Of a stretch of 64,000 nt of DNA, positions 10,479 to 20,912 are shown one piece after another. This stretch comes from Kaustia mangrovi (GTDB lineage Bacteria; Pseudomonadota; Alphaproteobacteria; Rhizobiales; Im1). Each line of letters starts with the position of its first letter. Position 1 is the first letter of the stretch. The DNA lies in assembly GCF_015482775.1 (NCBI RefSeq), contig NZ_CP058214.1, positions 1,240,001-1,304,000 on the forward strand, in the 5' to 3' direction. Made by a program: the position numbers and the translations under genes. The notes under the pieces are model-generated. The model was not told the DNA's origin. It was given only the letters and a program-made list of their open reading frames with translations, and ran no database searches.

Positions 10479-10653
10479 ACTTCTGTCTCCCGATAAGGCA
10501 AACCGATCCTGCGGCTCCGCTATAGCCGCTGCGCGGCCCTGTCCGCAAGCGCAGGCCGTCGCCGGCCGGTATTCGCCGCCTTGGTCGCGGACGCCATTTC
10601 GGGTAAAGCTCCAACGCTGGAGACAACAGGCCGTCGAACAACGGGGAGGTCGC

Positions 10654-11628
10654 ATGAAGGCCGTTCTGTGCAAGAGCTACGGGCCACCGGACACGCTGGT
10701 GGTGGAGGATGTGCCGGCGGCGGAGGCCGGCGCGGGCGAGGTCGTGATCCGCGTCCGGGCCGCCTCGCTGAACTTCTTCGACGCGCTGATCATCGAGAAC
10801 AAGTACCAGTTCAAGCCCGAGCTGCCCTTCTCGCCGGGCGCGGAGGTCGCCGGCGTCGTCTCCTCCGTCGGCCCGGATGTCGACGGCATCGCGCCGGGCG
10901 ACCGCGTCATGGCCTATCTCGGCTGGGGCGGCGCGCGCGAGGAGGTCAAGACCCGCGCCGATGCGGTGGTCCGCCTGCCCGACAGCGTGTCCGACGCCGC
11001 CGCGGCAACCCTGTCGGTCACCTATGGCACCACGCTACACGCGCTCAAGGACCGCGCCGACCTCCAGCCCGGCGAGACACTTGCCGTGCTGGGCGCGGCC
11101 GGCGGCACGGGCCAGGCGGCCATCGAGATCGGCAAGGTCATGGGCGCACGCGTGATCGCCTGCGCCTCGTCCGCCGACAAGCTCGACTTCTGCCGCTCGC
11201 TGGGCGCCGACGAGACGGTGAACTACAGCGAGGAGGACCTGAAGGAGCGGCTGAAGGCACTGACCGATGGCCAGGGCGTGGACATCGTCTACGACCCGGT
11301 CGGCGGCGACCTCTCCGAAGCCGCCCTGCGCGCCACGGGTTGGCGCGGGCGCTTCCTCGTCGTCGGCTTCGCGGCGGGCGGCATTCCGCGCATTCCGCTC
11401 AATCTCGTGCTGCTGAAGGGCTGCGAGCTGGTCGGCGTCTTCTGGGGGGCCTTCATCGCCAACGAGCCGGAGACCCACCGCGCCAACATGGAAACGCTGG
11501 TCGACTGGTGCGCCAAGGGCCGCATCCGGCCCCATATCCACCACAGCTATCCGCTGGAGGAAACGCCAGACGCCCTTCAGGCCATCGCCCGGCGCGAGGT
11601 CAAGGGCAAGGTGGTGATCACGCCATAG
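10654..11628 (+). CDS. NADPH:quinone oxidoreductase (zinc-independent MDR family)
   Basis: A 324-aa medium-chain dehydrogenase/reductase of the Qor type. The N-terminal catalytic domain (SLNFFDALIIENKYQ, then PGAEVAGVVSSVG) lacks the zinc ligands of alcohol dehydrogenases. The NADP-binding Rossmann motif is LGAAGGTGQAAIEIGKV, and the end EVKGKVVITP is typical. It likely reduces quinones or enones with NADPH. The ATG at 10654 has GGGGAGGT just upstream. It is divergent from the RNA methyltransferase gene. Confidence 0.87.
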   Translation: MKAVLCKSYGPPDTLVVEDVPAAEAGAGEVVIRVRAASLNFFDALIIENKYQFKPELPFSPGAEVAGVVSSVGPDVDGIAPGDRVMAYLGWGGAREEVKTRADAVVRLPDSVSDAAAATLSVTYGTTLHALKDRADLQPGETLAVLGAAGGTGQAAIEIGKVMGARVIACASSADKLDFCRSLGADETVNYSEEDLKERLKALTDGQGVDIVYDPVGGDLSEAALRATGWRGRFLVVGFAAGGIPRIPLNLVLLKGCELVGVFWGAFIANEPETHRANMETLVDWCAKGRIRPHIHHSYPLEETPDALQAIARREVKGKVVITP

Positions 11629-11648
11629 GTCTTGGGTCTTGAACCCCG

Positions 11649-11673
11649 GGCCTGGCGCCCTGTGCGCCGGGCC
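11649..11673. terminator. Strong hairpin between convergent quinone reductase and DUF1232 genes
   Basis: A 10-bp stem pairs 11649-11658 (GGCCTGGCGC) with 11664-11673 (GCGCCGGGCC), including one T-G wobble, around a 5-nt loop. It lies 20 bp after the reductase stop and 15 bp from the opposing stop. No T-tract is present. Confidence 0.5.
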
Positions 11674-11687
11674 GGGAGCCCATGGCC

Positions 11688-12122
11688 TCAGGCGGTCTCG
11701 CCGGTCTCCGCCCCGTCCGGGCGCTCGCCCTCGCGCATGCGGTCGAGGGTCTCGCGGGCGCGGGCGCGATGGGCCGGCGTCATATGGGCGTGGATCAGGC
11801 CGAGGGCCGTCATGAGCACAGTGGCGTCATCGGTGAAGCCGAGGCCCATGATGAAATCGGGCAGGACGTCGAACGGCACGACGAAATAGGCAAGCGCGGC
11901 GAGGAGAATGGCCTTCACGCGCGTCGGCGTCGCCGGATCGAACGCGCAATAATAGGCCGCGACCGCCTCCTCCGCGAAGGGGATCGTACCGAAGACGCGG
12001 GCGAGCTTGCGCCAGAAGCCGCCGCGCACACGCTTCTCGTTCGCCGTCATCACCGCGGGCAGCGCGATCTCGGGAGACCCGAAATCGGGCGCCTCGCCCA
12101 CAGCGCCGTCGTTCCTCGTCAT
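11688..12122 (-). CDS. DUF1232 (YkvA-like) membrane-associated protein
   Basis: A 144-aa protein with the DUF1232 core TRVKAILLAALAYFVVPFDV followed by LPDFIMGLGFTDD. This core is one hydrophobic segment with a conserved PFD/D pattern. The family is widespread and small, of unknown function, and probably inserts one hydrophobic hairpin in the membrane. The ATG at 12122 has GGAGAGGAT before it. It sits downstream of the beta-propeller gene on the same strand with an 88-bp gap. Confidence 0.85.
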   Translation of the reverse strand: MTRNDGAVGEAPDFGSPEIALPAVMTANEKRVRGGFWRKLARVFGTIPFAEEAVAAYYCAFDPATPTRVKAILLAALAYFVVPFDVLPDFIMGLGFTDDATVLMTALGLIHAHMTPAHRARARETLDRMREGERPDGAETGETA

Positions 12123-12210
12123 ATCCTCTCCTTGCGGGGCCCGAACGACAGGCCTTCCGGAAATGATATGGCGGCAGGACCCCGCGGACGCAAGGGCGGG
12201 CCGGGCCCGG

Positions 12211-13389
12211 TCACCCCTCGTAGCGCACGCGATAGATCGCGCCGGCATAGTCGTCGGACACATAGATCGTGCCGTCGGGAGCCTCGATCACGTCGACCGG
12301 GCGGCCCGCAACATCGCCATCGCGAAGGAAGCCGTCGAGGAACGGTTTCTGCGTGATCGTCCCGTCCTCGCCCCAATGGAGGGAGACGACGCGATAACCG
12401 ATCTTGGTGGAGCGGTTCCAGGAGCCGTGCTGGCCGACAAGCGCGGCATTGGCGTAGCCCGGCGCCTGCGGATGGCGCAGGAAGCGGATGCTCAGCGCGG
12501 CGACATGGGCGGCGAAGCCGTGAACCGGCGGCAGGGGCTCCACATCCGACAGGACCGCGCCGTCTGTCGTGTCCGGATCCTTCACATTGTCGCCATTGAA
12601 GAACGGCCAGCCGTAGAAGCCGCCCTTCTCGATGCGGTTAAGCTCGTCGGGCGGGAAATCGTCGCCGAGCCAGTCGCGCCCGTTGTCGACCCCGTAAAGA
12701 GCGCCCGTTCCCGGCTGCCAGTCGAACCCCACCGTGTTGCGCAGGCCCGTCGCGAAGATCTCCGGCTCCCCCTCGCCCGGCCGGAAGCGGAGGATGGCCG
12801 CGCGCCAGGGCTCCTCCTCCACGCACACATTGCAGCTCGACCCTATGGAGACGTAGAACCAGCCATCCGGCCCCTTCTTGACGGTGCGCGAGGAATGGCC
12901 GCCGCCCTCCGGCAGGCCGTCGAGCACGACCGTGCGATCCTCAAGCCCGCCGTCCGGCCCATCATACCGGTAGCGCACGACACGGCCCTCCTCGGCCACA
13001 TAGAGCGTCGTGCCGTCGTCCTCGAGCCACAGGCCATGCGGCCGGTCGAGATCCTCCGCAAGCGTCACCGCCCCGTCGGACCGCCCGTCGCCATCGCCAT
13101 CCCGGCGCACCAGCACGATCCCGCCGTCGCGGAAGGTCGACACGATGATATCGCCGTCCGGCGTGAGCTGCATGAGCCGCGCCCCGCCGAGGTCGGAGGC
13201 ATAGCGGTTGACGACAAACCCCTCCGGCAGCCGGAGCCGGCCATCCATGGCACGGTCCGTGCCGAGCCCGAGGCGTGCCATGGCAAGGCCCACAATGGGA
13301 ACGTTCACCGGCAGCGCGGCATAGAGGCCGGCCACGACGGCCAGGACCGCGGCAAGCCCCCCTCCCAGAACAATCGGCCATCGGCGCAT
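12211..13389 (-). CDS. Sorbosone/PQQ-dependent sugar dehydrogenase-like beta-propeller protein
   Basis: A 392-aa envelope protein. An N-terminal hydrophobic anchor or signal (IVLGGGLAAVLAVVAGLYAA) precedes a six-bladed propeller of the GDH-B/L-sorbosone dehydrogenase type. Repeated blade segments include GFVVNRYASDLGGARLM, RPHGLWLEDDGTTLYVAEEG, ATGLRNTVGFDWQP and VDVIEAPDGTIYVSDDYAGA. A CNVC pair lies in SIGSSCNVCVEEEPW, as in related cytochrome-linked dehydrogenases. Sugar or aldehyde oxidation with PQQ is inferred from the family; PQQ ligands were not checked. Start ATG 13389 follows GGAGGAGG. Confidence 0.8.
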   Translation of the reverse strand: MRRWPIVLGGGLAAVLAVVAGLYAALPVNVPIVGLAMARLGLGTDRAMDGRLRLPEGFVVNRYASDLGGARLMQLTPDGDIIVSTFRDGGIVLVRRDGDGDGRSDGAVTLAEDLDRPHGLWLEDDGTTLYVAEEGRVVRYRYDGPDGGLEDRTVVLDGLPEGGGHSSRTVKKGPDGWFYVSIGSSCNVCVEEEPWRAAILRFRPGEGEPEIFATGLRNTVGFDWQPGTGALYGVDNGRDWLGDDFPPDELNRIEKGGFYGWPFFNGDNVKDPDTTDGAVLSDVEPLPPVHGFAAHVAALSIRFLRHPQAPGYANAALVGQHGSWNRSTKIGYRVVSLHWGEDGTITQKPFLDGFLRDGDVAGRPVDVIEAPDGTIYVSDDYAGAIYRVRYEG

Positions 13390-13494
13390 GGGCCTGCCTC
13401 CTCCAGGTTTCGCGCCACGCGGCGCGCCCATAGTGTCATTTGGGACCGCCGGACATGCAGGCAAGAGGCGAGAGGGTGAGAGGGCTCCGGGCCG

Positions 13495-13926
13495 TCAGTC
13501 CGTCTGCGCGGTGTAGCCCGCCGCCTCCACGCCGGCGACGGCGCAGGCCTCGTCATTGTCGGAGGCATCGCCGCTGATACCGACCGCGCCGACGAGGTTG
13601 CCGCGTCCGTCGCGGATCAGCACGCCGCCCGGCACCGGCACCAGCGCCCCGCCGGTCAGCCCGTTGAGCGCCTGGACGAAATGGGGCCGCTCCAGCGCCG
13701 CATCGTTGAGCCCGCGCGACCCCTGGCCGAGCGCAATCGCGCCATAGGCCTTGCCGTGGGCGACGCCGGGCCGCAGGAAGCTCGTGCCGTCTTGGGCCTG
13801 GAAGGCCTTCAGATGGCCGCCGGCATCGAGGACGGCGACCGCGATCGGCTTCAGTCCGAGCTCGCCGGCGCGCTTGAAGGCACCGCGGACGATGGCATTG
13901 GCCTTGGCCAGTTTCAGGCTGGACAT
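13495..13926 (-). CDS. HbpS/GlcG-type heme-binding-fold protein
   Basis: A 143-aa protein of the GlcG/HbpS (DUF336) family. The segments IAVAVLDAGGHLKAFQAQDG, SFLRPGVAHGKAYGA and GGVLIRDGRGNLVGAVGIS are diagnostic. HbpS binds heme extracellularly, while GlcG-type proteins lie near glycolate and PduO-like genes with unclear function. No signal peptide is present, so it is probably cytoplasmic. ATG 13926 has AGGAGG ten bases upstream. It is divergent from the gamma-glutamyltransferase gene. Confidence 0.85.
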   Translation of the reverse strand: MSSLKLAKANAIVRGAFKRAGELGLKPIAVAVLDAGGHLKAFQAQDGTSFLRPGVAHGKAYGAIALGQGSRGLNDAALERPHFVQALNGLTGGALVPVPGGVLIRDGRGNLVGAVGISGDASDNDEACAVAGVEAAGYTAQTD

Positions 13927-14198
13927 GTAGGGAACCTCCTCGAAGCTTGAGATGCGGGGTTGAGGCGCCAGCGCCTGCCATACCGTCGTCCGGAATGGGC
14001 GCTTGACGTGGGCCACATGGCGGCCGAGGCTATCGCCCGTCAAAGTGCCTTCCCGCCCTATGGACAGCGCCCCTGCCCTTTCGGTCGCCGCGACCGGCTG
14101 GACGCAGGCGGACTGTTCCGACACTTTGGGACCGACTATCCCCGAGCGCGTCCGGACCCGCCGGTCCGGACGACGCATGATCCGAACGGAGAAGCCCG

Positions 14199-15788
14199 TT
14201 GCGCAATTTCCAGCTGCCCGGCCGGTCGACGGCCCATGGCGTGAACGGCATGGCCGCCGCCTCCACGCCGCTCGCCACCCTCGCCGCCATCGACGTGCTG
14301 CGCCGTGGCGGCAACGCCATCGACGCCGCCATCACGGCCTCCGCCGTCCTGTGCGTGGTGGAACCGCACATGACCGGCATTGGCGGGGACTGCTTCTGCC
14401 TGATCGGCCGCGCCGACGGCAGCGTGACCGGCCTCAACGGCTCGGGCCGCGCCGCCATGGCCGCCGACCGGGACTGGCTCGCCGGCGCGGGGCTCGAGGG
14501 CGGCATCCCCTCCGACAGCCCCCACGCGGTCACCGTGCCCGGCGCGATCGATGCCTGGGACGTTCTCCTGCGCGACCACGGCACGATCGGCCTGGCCGAC
14601 GCGCTCGGCCCGGCCATCGCCCTTGCCCGGGACGGGTTCGCCGTCACGCCGCGCGTCGCCCGCGACTGGGCGGGCCTCGTCGACAAGATCGATGGCGACG
14701 AGGGTGCGCGCCAGCACCTGCTCCTCGACGGCCGCGCCCCGCAGGCCGGCGAGATCATGCACTTCCCCGCCCTTTCCCGCACGCTGGAAACGATAGCCCG
14801 CGATGGCCGGGACGCCTTCTACGAGGGCGCGATCGCGGAGGAGATCGTCACCCTTCTCGCCGCGCGCGGCGGCCGCCTCACCATGGAGGATTTCGCGCGC
14901 ACGGCCGCGAGCTATGTCACGCCCATCGCGACCGGCTTCGCCGACCACGCCGTCGACGAGATCCCGCCGAACGGCCACGGCATCACCGCGCTGATCGGCC
15001 TCAACGTGCTGGAACGGTTCGACATGGCGCGCTTCGCCCCCGACAGCCCGGAGCGCTACCACCTGCAGACGGAGGCCATGCGCCGCGCCTATATGCTGCG
15101 CAACCGCTATGTGGCCGATCCCGACCATGCCGACGTGCCGGTGGAGGCGCTGCTGTCGGCGGAAACAGCCGACCGCCTCGCCGGCGAGATCGATCTCGCC
15201 CGGACCATGCCGGCCAACCCTCTGGAGCTCGCGCCGACCGGCACCGACACGATCTATCTCACCGTGGTCGACAAGGACCGCACGGCCGTCTCCTTCATCA
15301 ACTCCGTCTTCGCCGGCTTCGGCTCCGGCATCGTGACGCCCAGGACGGGCATCGCGCTCCAGAACCGCGGCTGCGGCTTCGTCACCGATCCCGCCCACCC
15401 GAACTGCATCGGGCCCGGCAAGCGCCCCATGCACACCATCATTCCCGCCCTCGTGCGCCGCGACGGCCGCGTCATCCTCTCCTATGGCGTGATGGGCGGG
15501 CAGTATCAGCCGATGGGCCACGTCCATGTGGCGCTCAACACGCTCGTCTATGGCATGGACGTCCAGGAGGCGCTCGACTTCCCGCGGTCCTTCCACGACG
15601 ACGGCGCCCTCATTCTGGAGGACGGGGTTCCGGCCGCGACGCGCGAGGCGCTGGCCGCCATGGGCCACACGGTCAAGGCCGCCGATGCCCCGCTTGGCGG
15701 CGGCCAGGCCATCGCCATCGACCGGGCCCGGGGAACGCTCGTCGGCGGCTCCGACCCCCGCAAGGACGGCCAGGCGCTCGGCTACTGA
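14199..15788 (+). CDS. Gamma-glutamyltransferase family protein
   Basis: A 529-aa Ntn-hydrolase of the GGT family. The N-terminal RSTAHGVNGMAAASTPLATL and GGNAIDAAITASAV are family hallmarks. The self-cleavage nucleophile is probably Thr351 in GTDTIYLTVVDKD, and SVFAGFGSGIVTPRTGI follows as in active members. No signal peptide is seen, so it is probably cytoplasmic, unlike E. coli Ggt. The family includes glutathione hydrolases and cephalosporin acylases; the substrate here is not known. The start is TTG at 14199 with GGAGAAG upstream. Confidence 0.87.
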   Translation: MRNFQLPGRSTAHGVNGMAAASTPLATLAAIDVLRRGGNAIDAAITASAVLCVVEPHMTGIGGDCFCLIGRADGSVTGLNGSGRAAMAADRDWLAGAGLEGGIPSDSPHAVTVPGAIDAWDVLLRDHGTIGLADALGPAIALARDGFAVTPRVARDWAGLVDKIDGDEGARQHLLLDGRAPQAGEIMHFPALSRTLETIARDGRDAFYEGAIAEEIVTLLAARGGRLTMEDFARTAASYVTPIATGFADHAVDEIPPNGHGITALIGLNVLERFDMARFAPDSPERYHLQTEAMRRAYMLRNRYVADPDHADVPVEALLSAETADRLAGEIDLARTMPANPLELAPTGTDTIYLTVVDKDRTAVSFINSVFAGFGSGIVTPRTGIALQNRGCGFVTDPAHPNCIGPGKRPMHTIIPALVRRDGRVILSYGVMGGQYQPMGHVHVALNTLVYGMDVQEALDFPRSFHDDGALILEDGVPAATREALAAMGHTVKAADAPLGGGQAIAIDRARGTLVGGSDPRKDGQALGY

Positions 15789-15840
15789 CTGCCACAACCG
15801 CGGCCACCCATAGGTTGCATGGGGTAGAGGTCGTTAACCA

Positions 15841-17856
15841 ATGCCTCCTATGGTGTCGCGGTCACGGACACTCGGCCTGGCCGCGGAGCATGAGGGACGC
15901 CCCGGCCGGACCACAGGGGGGACGGCAGCCTTGGTCAAGGATCGAGCTTCGAATGCGCACGGTATCCGCGATGGCAGCGCGCGCGGCGACGCCGGACACG
16001 CGCGCGCCGACGACGGGGAGCTCAGTGTCCGCCAGGCGGTGATCGCCGCCGGCGGGGTCGCCTATCGCTGGTCGGTCGGCAGCGACCGGATCGTGTGGAG
16101 CGACAATGTGGCCGACGTCCTGGCCGATGCCGATCCCTCGCTCATCGCCACCGGCCGCGGCTATGCGAGCCTCCTCGACGCCGACAGCACGGACACGCGC
16201 TACGACGCGGTGATGGCCGGCGACAGGATCGACCACGGCGCGGGCGTGCCGTTCCAGGTGGAATACCGCCTGCGCCCGCGCGGGCGCGCCACACCCGATG
16301 CCGTCTGGGTGGAGGATGCCGGACGGTGGTTCGCCGGATCCGACGGGCGCCCTGCCGAGGTCTTCGGCATGATCCGGAATGTCAGCGAGCGGCGCGAGCG
16401 CGAGGAGCAGCTTCGCTATCTGTCCACCTACGATCCCCTGACGGGCCTCCTGAACAGCAACCGCCTCGCAGAAGCGCTCGAGGACACGCTGTCCCGGGCC
16501 CAGCGCGCGGGCACCTCCTGCGCGCTTCTGCTCGTGACCATCGACAATCTCGACACGGTGAACGAGGCCTATGGCTTCGATATCGCCGACACGGTGATCA
16601 CCACGGTGTGCGCGCGCCTGGAGGCGATCATGCGGACGGGCGACGTCATCGGGCGCTTCGCGGGAAACCGGTTCGGCCTCGTCCTCGACAATTGCCGCGA
16701 CGACGAGATGGCCGTCGCCGCTGAGCGTTTCCTCGCCTCCGTGCGCGACACGGTGGTGGAGACGGGTCACGGGCCGGTCTGGTCCACCATATCCATCGGC
16801 GGCGTCGCCCTGCCGCGCTATGGCGACACGATGAGAGACGCCATAGGCCGGGCGGAGGAGGCGCTCACCGAGGCCCGGCGCCATCCGGGCGACTGCTTCG
16901 TGGCCTACCGTCCGTCCGAGGAACGCTCGCGCAGACGCAGCCGCAACATGCATGCCGCAAGCGAGATTCTCGCCGCGCTGAAGGAGGACCGCCTGGTCCT
17001 CGCCTATCAGCCGATCATCGACGCGCAGACGGGCCGGCCCGTCATGTACGAGGCGCTGCTGCGCCTCGCCCGCTCGCCCGACGAGCTGGCGCCGGCCTCC
17101 GACATCGTGCCCGTCGCGGAGGAGCTCGGGCTCATCCGGCTGATCGACCTGCGCGTGCTCGACATGGTCCTGGAAACCCTGAAACGCTATCCGGCGATCC
17201 GCCTGTCCGCCAATATCTCGGGCGTCACGGCGACCGATCCGCGCTGGTTCGCAAGCTTCGTGGAGCGCGTGCGCGACAATGTCGACATCGCCGACCGTCT
17301 CGTGGTCGAGGTCACCGAGACGACGGCGCTTTACGACCTGGAGGACACGGCACGCTTCATCGCCCAGCTCCGCGAGCTCGGCTGCGCCGTCGCGGTCGAC
17401 GATTTCGGCGCCGGCTATTCCTCCTTCCGCAATCTGAAGGAGCTGAATGTCGACATCGTCAAGCTCGATGGCTCCTTCAGCAAGAACCTGCACGGCAACG
17501 CCGCGAACCAGATCTTCATGCGCAGCCTGATCGGCCTTGCCGGCAGCTTCGGGCTGAGAACCGTCGCGGAGTGGGTCGAAACCCCGGAGGATGCCGAGCT
17601 GCTCAAGGGCTGGGGGATCGATCTGCTGCAGGGCTACCTGTTCGGCAAGGCGGAGACGGGCGCGCCCTGGCAGACCGCAACGGCCGACGCGCCGCCTGCC
17701 TCCTTCCCGAACAGCGATGGCTACAGCGCGATCTCGACCGCGCTGTCAGACCTCAACCGCCTCCTCTCGCGACGCACCGGCCGGCCTTCCGATGGCACGC
17801 TCCGGGACAACGACAACGCCCCATGCGGGCCGGAGAAACCGCCCCGCCGGGATTGA
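15841..17856 (+). CDS. PAS-GGDEF-EAL protein, probable c-di-GMP phosphodiesterase with degenerate GGDEF
   Basis: A 671-aa signalling protein. A PAS_3-type sensor (RQAVIAAGGVAYRWSV to EVFGMIRNVSERRE) precedes a GGDEF domain whose signature is AGNRF (about residues 274-278) in place of GGDEF, so cyclase activity is unlikely. The EAL domain looks intact: EALLRL near 404, then SANIS, EVTETTALYDL, DDFGAGYSSF and VKLDG. It should hydrolyse c-di-GMP, with the GGDEF domain perhaps a GTP sensor. No membrane segment is seen. The start is uncertain; a TTG at 15931 with GGGGGGAC upstream would remove a low-complexity N-terminus. Confidence 0.88.
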   Translation: MPPMVSRSRTLGLAAEHEGRPGRTTGGTAALVKDRASNAHGIRDGSARGDAGHARADDGELSVRQAVIAAGGVAYRWSVGSDRIVWSDNVADVLADADPSLIATGRGYASLLDADSTDTRYDAVMAGDRIDHGAGVPFQVEYRLRPRGRATPDAVWVEDAGRWFAGSDGRPAEVFGMIRNVSERREREEQLRYLSTYDPLTGLLNSNRLAEALEDTLSRAQRAGTSCALLLVTIDNLDTVNEAYGFDIADTVITTVCARLEAIMRTGDVIGRFAGNRFGLVLDNCRDDEMAVAAERFLASVRDTVVETGHGPVWSTISIGGVALPRYGDTMRDAIGRAEEALTEARRHPGDCFVAYRPSEERSRRRSRNMHAASEILAALKEDRLVLAYQPIIDAQTGRPVMYEALLRLARSPDELAPASDIVPVAEELGLIRLIDLRVLDMVLETLKRYPAIRLSANISGVTATDPRWFASFVERVRDNVDIADRLVVEVTETTALYDLEDTARFIAQLRELGCAVAVDDFGAGYSSFRNLKELNVDIVKLDGSFSKNLHGNAANQIFMRSLIGLAGSFGLRTVAEWVETPEDAELLKGWGIDLLQGYLFGKAETGAPWQTATADAPPASFPNSDGYSAISTALSDLNRLLSRRTGRPSDGTLRDNDNAPCGPEKPPRRD

Positions 17857-17893
17857 CCGGGACCGGCCCGGCGAGGATCGGGCAGTGCCTAGA

Positions 17894-17927
17894 GCAACCT
17901 GCGTCCAGTCGGACGCAGATCGGTTGC
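17894..17927. repeat. Intergenic hairpin 1 of a tandem pair
   Basis: CTGCGTCC (17899-17906) and GGACGCAG (17911-17918) pair perfectly around AGTC. Outer arms GCAAC and GTTGC (17894-17898, 17923-17927) extend the stem. It lies just after the GGDEF-EAL stop and probably acts as a terminator or belongs to a rhizobial intergenic palindrome family. Confidence 0.6.
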
Positions 17928-17944
17928 CCTAGCACTTTGAGAAC

Positions 17945-17992
17945 GATCAACTTTTCTGCACTCAGGCGAGTCCAACTGAGTGCAGGTTGATC
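17945..17992. terminator. Intergenic hairpin 2, overlapping the DUF1326 stop codon
   Basis: CTGCACTCAG (17956-17965) and CTGAGTGCAG (17976-17985) form a perfect 10-bp stem with a 10-nt loop. Outer arms GATCAAC (17945-17951) and GTTGATC (17986-17992) add seven pairs after a TTTT bulge. Position between convergent genes suggests a bidirectional terminator; the size is unusual for one. Confidence 0.6.
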
Positions 17993-18620
17993 TAATGCAC
18001 GACGCCGGTGCCGGAATGGCGCAGGATGTTGAACTGGCCGTAGCTGTCGTCGAGCGCCAGCGAGATCGCACCGTCGGCGGTCGTGCTGGCACGGCCGATC
18101 TCGGCGAGCTCGAACTCAATGCCATCGGGAATATCGATGCGCACCCGGTGCTCCTCGCCGGTGGCCGGGCTGACGATCGGCCGTCCGGTGGACGTCAGGA
18201 CGCCCGGAATGGTGACGTCAGCCCTGCGCCGCTCTATATCGACGGTGAAGTCGATCGGCCTGAACAACGGTTCATGGACCGTGCCCGACATGGCGTGGAA
18301 GACCCACCAATGGGTCCGCGCCTCCTCGGTCTCCCCGCCATGGAGCACCGTGGTGAGCGCCTCGCGCTGCTGCCCGTCGGCACGCTCGTCGACAATGGCC
18401 TGCATCTCGCCATTGCCCTCGTAGATCGCGCCGGGCCAGGCATAGACCAGGGCGTAGCACAGCCCGTCCAGGGGGACGTCCCCGAACCGCCCGCGCACGA
18501 TATGCCCGACCTCGAAGCCGCGGCAGTCCCCCTGCTGGGGCGCTGCTCGAACTGACAGGGACATCCGTAGTCGCAATTGCAGTTGCCGAATGCTTCCGCC
18601 TCTATGGACCAGTCGATCAT
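17992..18620 (-). pseudogene. DUF1326 family gene with a one-base frameshift
   Basis: The first frame gives MIDWSIEAEAFGNCNCDYG and then CPCQFEQRPSRG. The second frame resumes at GDCRGFEVGHIVRGRFGDV and runs to DDSYGQFNILRHSGTGVVH, the classic DUF1326 C-terminus. One missing base in the CCCCC run at 18528-18532 (or GGGG at 18537-18540) explains the break, and repair gives about 209 aa. The family has an N-terminal Cys cluster (NCNCDYGCPC) and unknown function, possibly metal or thiol binding. Whether the defect is real cannot be decided here. Confidence 0.8.
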
Positions 18621-18658
18621 CGTCGTCCTCCCCTTGAAGAAAGGTCCCGACGACCAGT

Positions 18659-19285
18659 CTACTCCTTTTTGCGGCCGGCGAGCGCGTCGATCTGCTGCTG
18701 CATGGCGGCGAGCTGCTCGCGCAGGGACTTCAGGTCGTCCTGGCTCTCGCCCTTGCCGGCGCCGGACTGGCCGCCGCGCGGCTGGGACGATTGCGGCATC
18801 CCCTGCTCGTCGTCGCCGGTGGCCGCGAAGGGGTTGAACATCGACATGGCCTTCTCGAACAGCACCATGTTCTGCCGCGTCTGCTCCTCCATCGCCTTGA
18901 AGGGGTCGCCGCCGAAGGCCTGCTCGATCTGGGCGCGCAGCTTCTCCTGCTCGCGGGTGAGAAGCTCGATGGAAAACTCCAGATAGCGCGGGACGAGGGC
19001 CTGCATGTTGTCGCCATAGAACCGGATGAGCTGGCGCAGGAACCGGATGGGCAGGAGGTTCTGCCCGCTCTTGCTTTCCTCGTCGAAGATGATCTGGGTG
19101 AGCACCGAGCGCGTGATGTCGTCGCCCGACTTGGCGTCCTTCACCTCGAAGTCCGTCCCCTGCTTGACCATCTCCGCGAGATCGTCGAGCGTCACATACG
19201 AACTCGTCGCCGTGTTGTAGAGGCGGCGATTGGCGTATTTCTTGATCGTGACGAGGGGCTCGCCCGCATTCGTTTCGTCATTCAC
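18659..19285 (-). CDS. phaR: Polyhydroxyalkanoate synthesis repressor PhaR
   Basis: A 208-aa PhaR. The N-terminal DNA-binding domain (TIKKYANRRLYNTATSSYVT, then LDDLAEMVKQGTDFEV) and the PHB-accumulation domain (RSVLTQIIFDEESKSGQNLL) are both clear. The C-terminus is a Gln/Gly-rich linker with a coiled-coil end (SLREQLAAMQQQIDALAGRKKE). PhaR senses PHB granules and represses phasin and related genes. The GTG at 19285 is preceded by GGGAGGA. It is divergent from phaA-phaB, the usual arrangement. Confidence 0.93.
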   Translation of the reverse strand: MNDETNAGEPLVTIKKYANRRLYNTATSSYVTLDDLAEMVKQGTDFEVKDAKSGDDITRSVLTQIIFDEESKSGQNLLPIRFLRQLIRFYGDNMQALVPRYLEFSIELLTREQEKLRAQIEQAFGGDPFKAMEEQTRQNMVLFEKAMSMFNPFAATGDDEQGMPQSSQPRGGQSGAGKGESQDDLKSLREQLAAMQQQIDALAGRKKE

Positions 19286-19397
19286 GGCGACTGTCCTCCC
19301 GAACCGCTTGCCTGCGTGTTCCGTTGTGCGATTCCTCTTATTCTCGCAGGTGCGAATGATTAAGTGCAAGGCAGAAAAGCGACGCAAAAAACGGCAG

Positions 19398-19443
19398 GAA
19401 AGCGCACCCGGCTTCGGATCCGGGCGGCGTCGGGTGGGCTTTC
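19398..19443. promoter_or_regulatory. Inverted repeat between phaR and phaA
   Basis: GAAAGC (19398-19403) and GCTTTC (19438-19443), with inner ACCCG and CGGGT, can pair around a GC-rich core in the 296-bp divergent gap. The rest of the gap is less GC-rich and should hold both promoters. No confident PhaR site was identified. Confidence 0.25.
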
Positions 19444-19581
19444 TCGCGCTGTTATGCTTTCGTCCACGCGACGATTTATGCTTTGCACAAGCCTGGCCCG
19501 GACCTGAATAATGGCGCCTGAGCGATGCATCCCGCCGGGAGGCGGGCACACCCCATGCGCCGCACCATGAGGAGGATAATG

Positions 19582-20769
<1,188 letters not shown>

Positions 20770-20912
20770 CGACGGTCGAGATCGAGGCCGGTCGAGATTG
20801 ACACCTGTCAAGGACAGGCGGTGCGGCTCCTGCCATCAGGAGGGATGGGCGCCCGGGGCCGCACCGGACGTCTCGAGATCGAGGACAACGATCAGGGGAG
20901 AGGGAGAAGCAG

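Noticed and set aside
15862-17493. 543-codon minus-strand ORF opposite the GGDEF-EAL gene
   Set aside because: Antisense shadow; no motifs and skewed composition.
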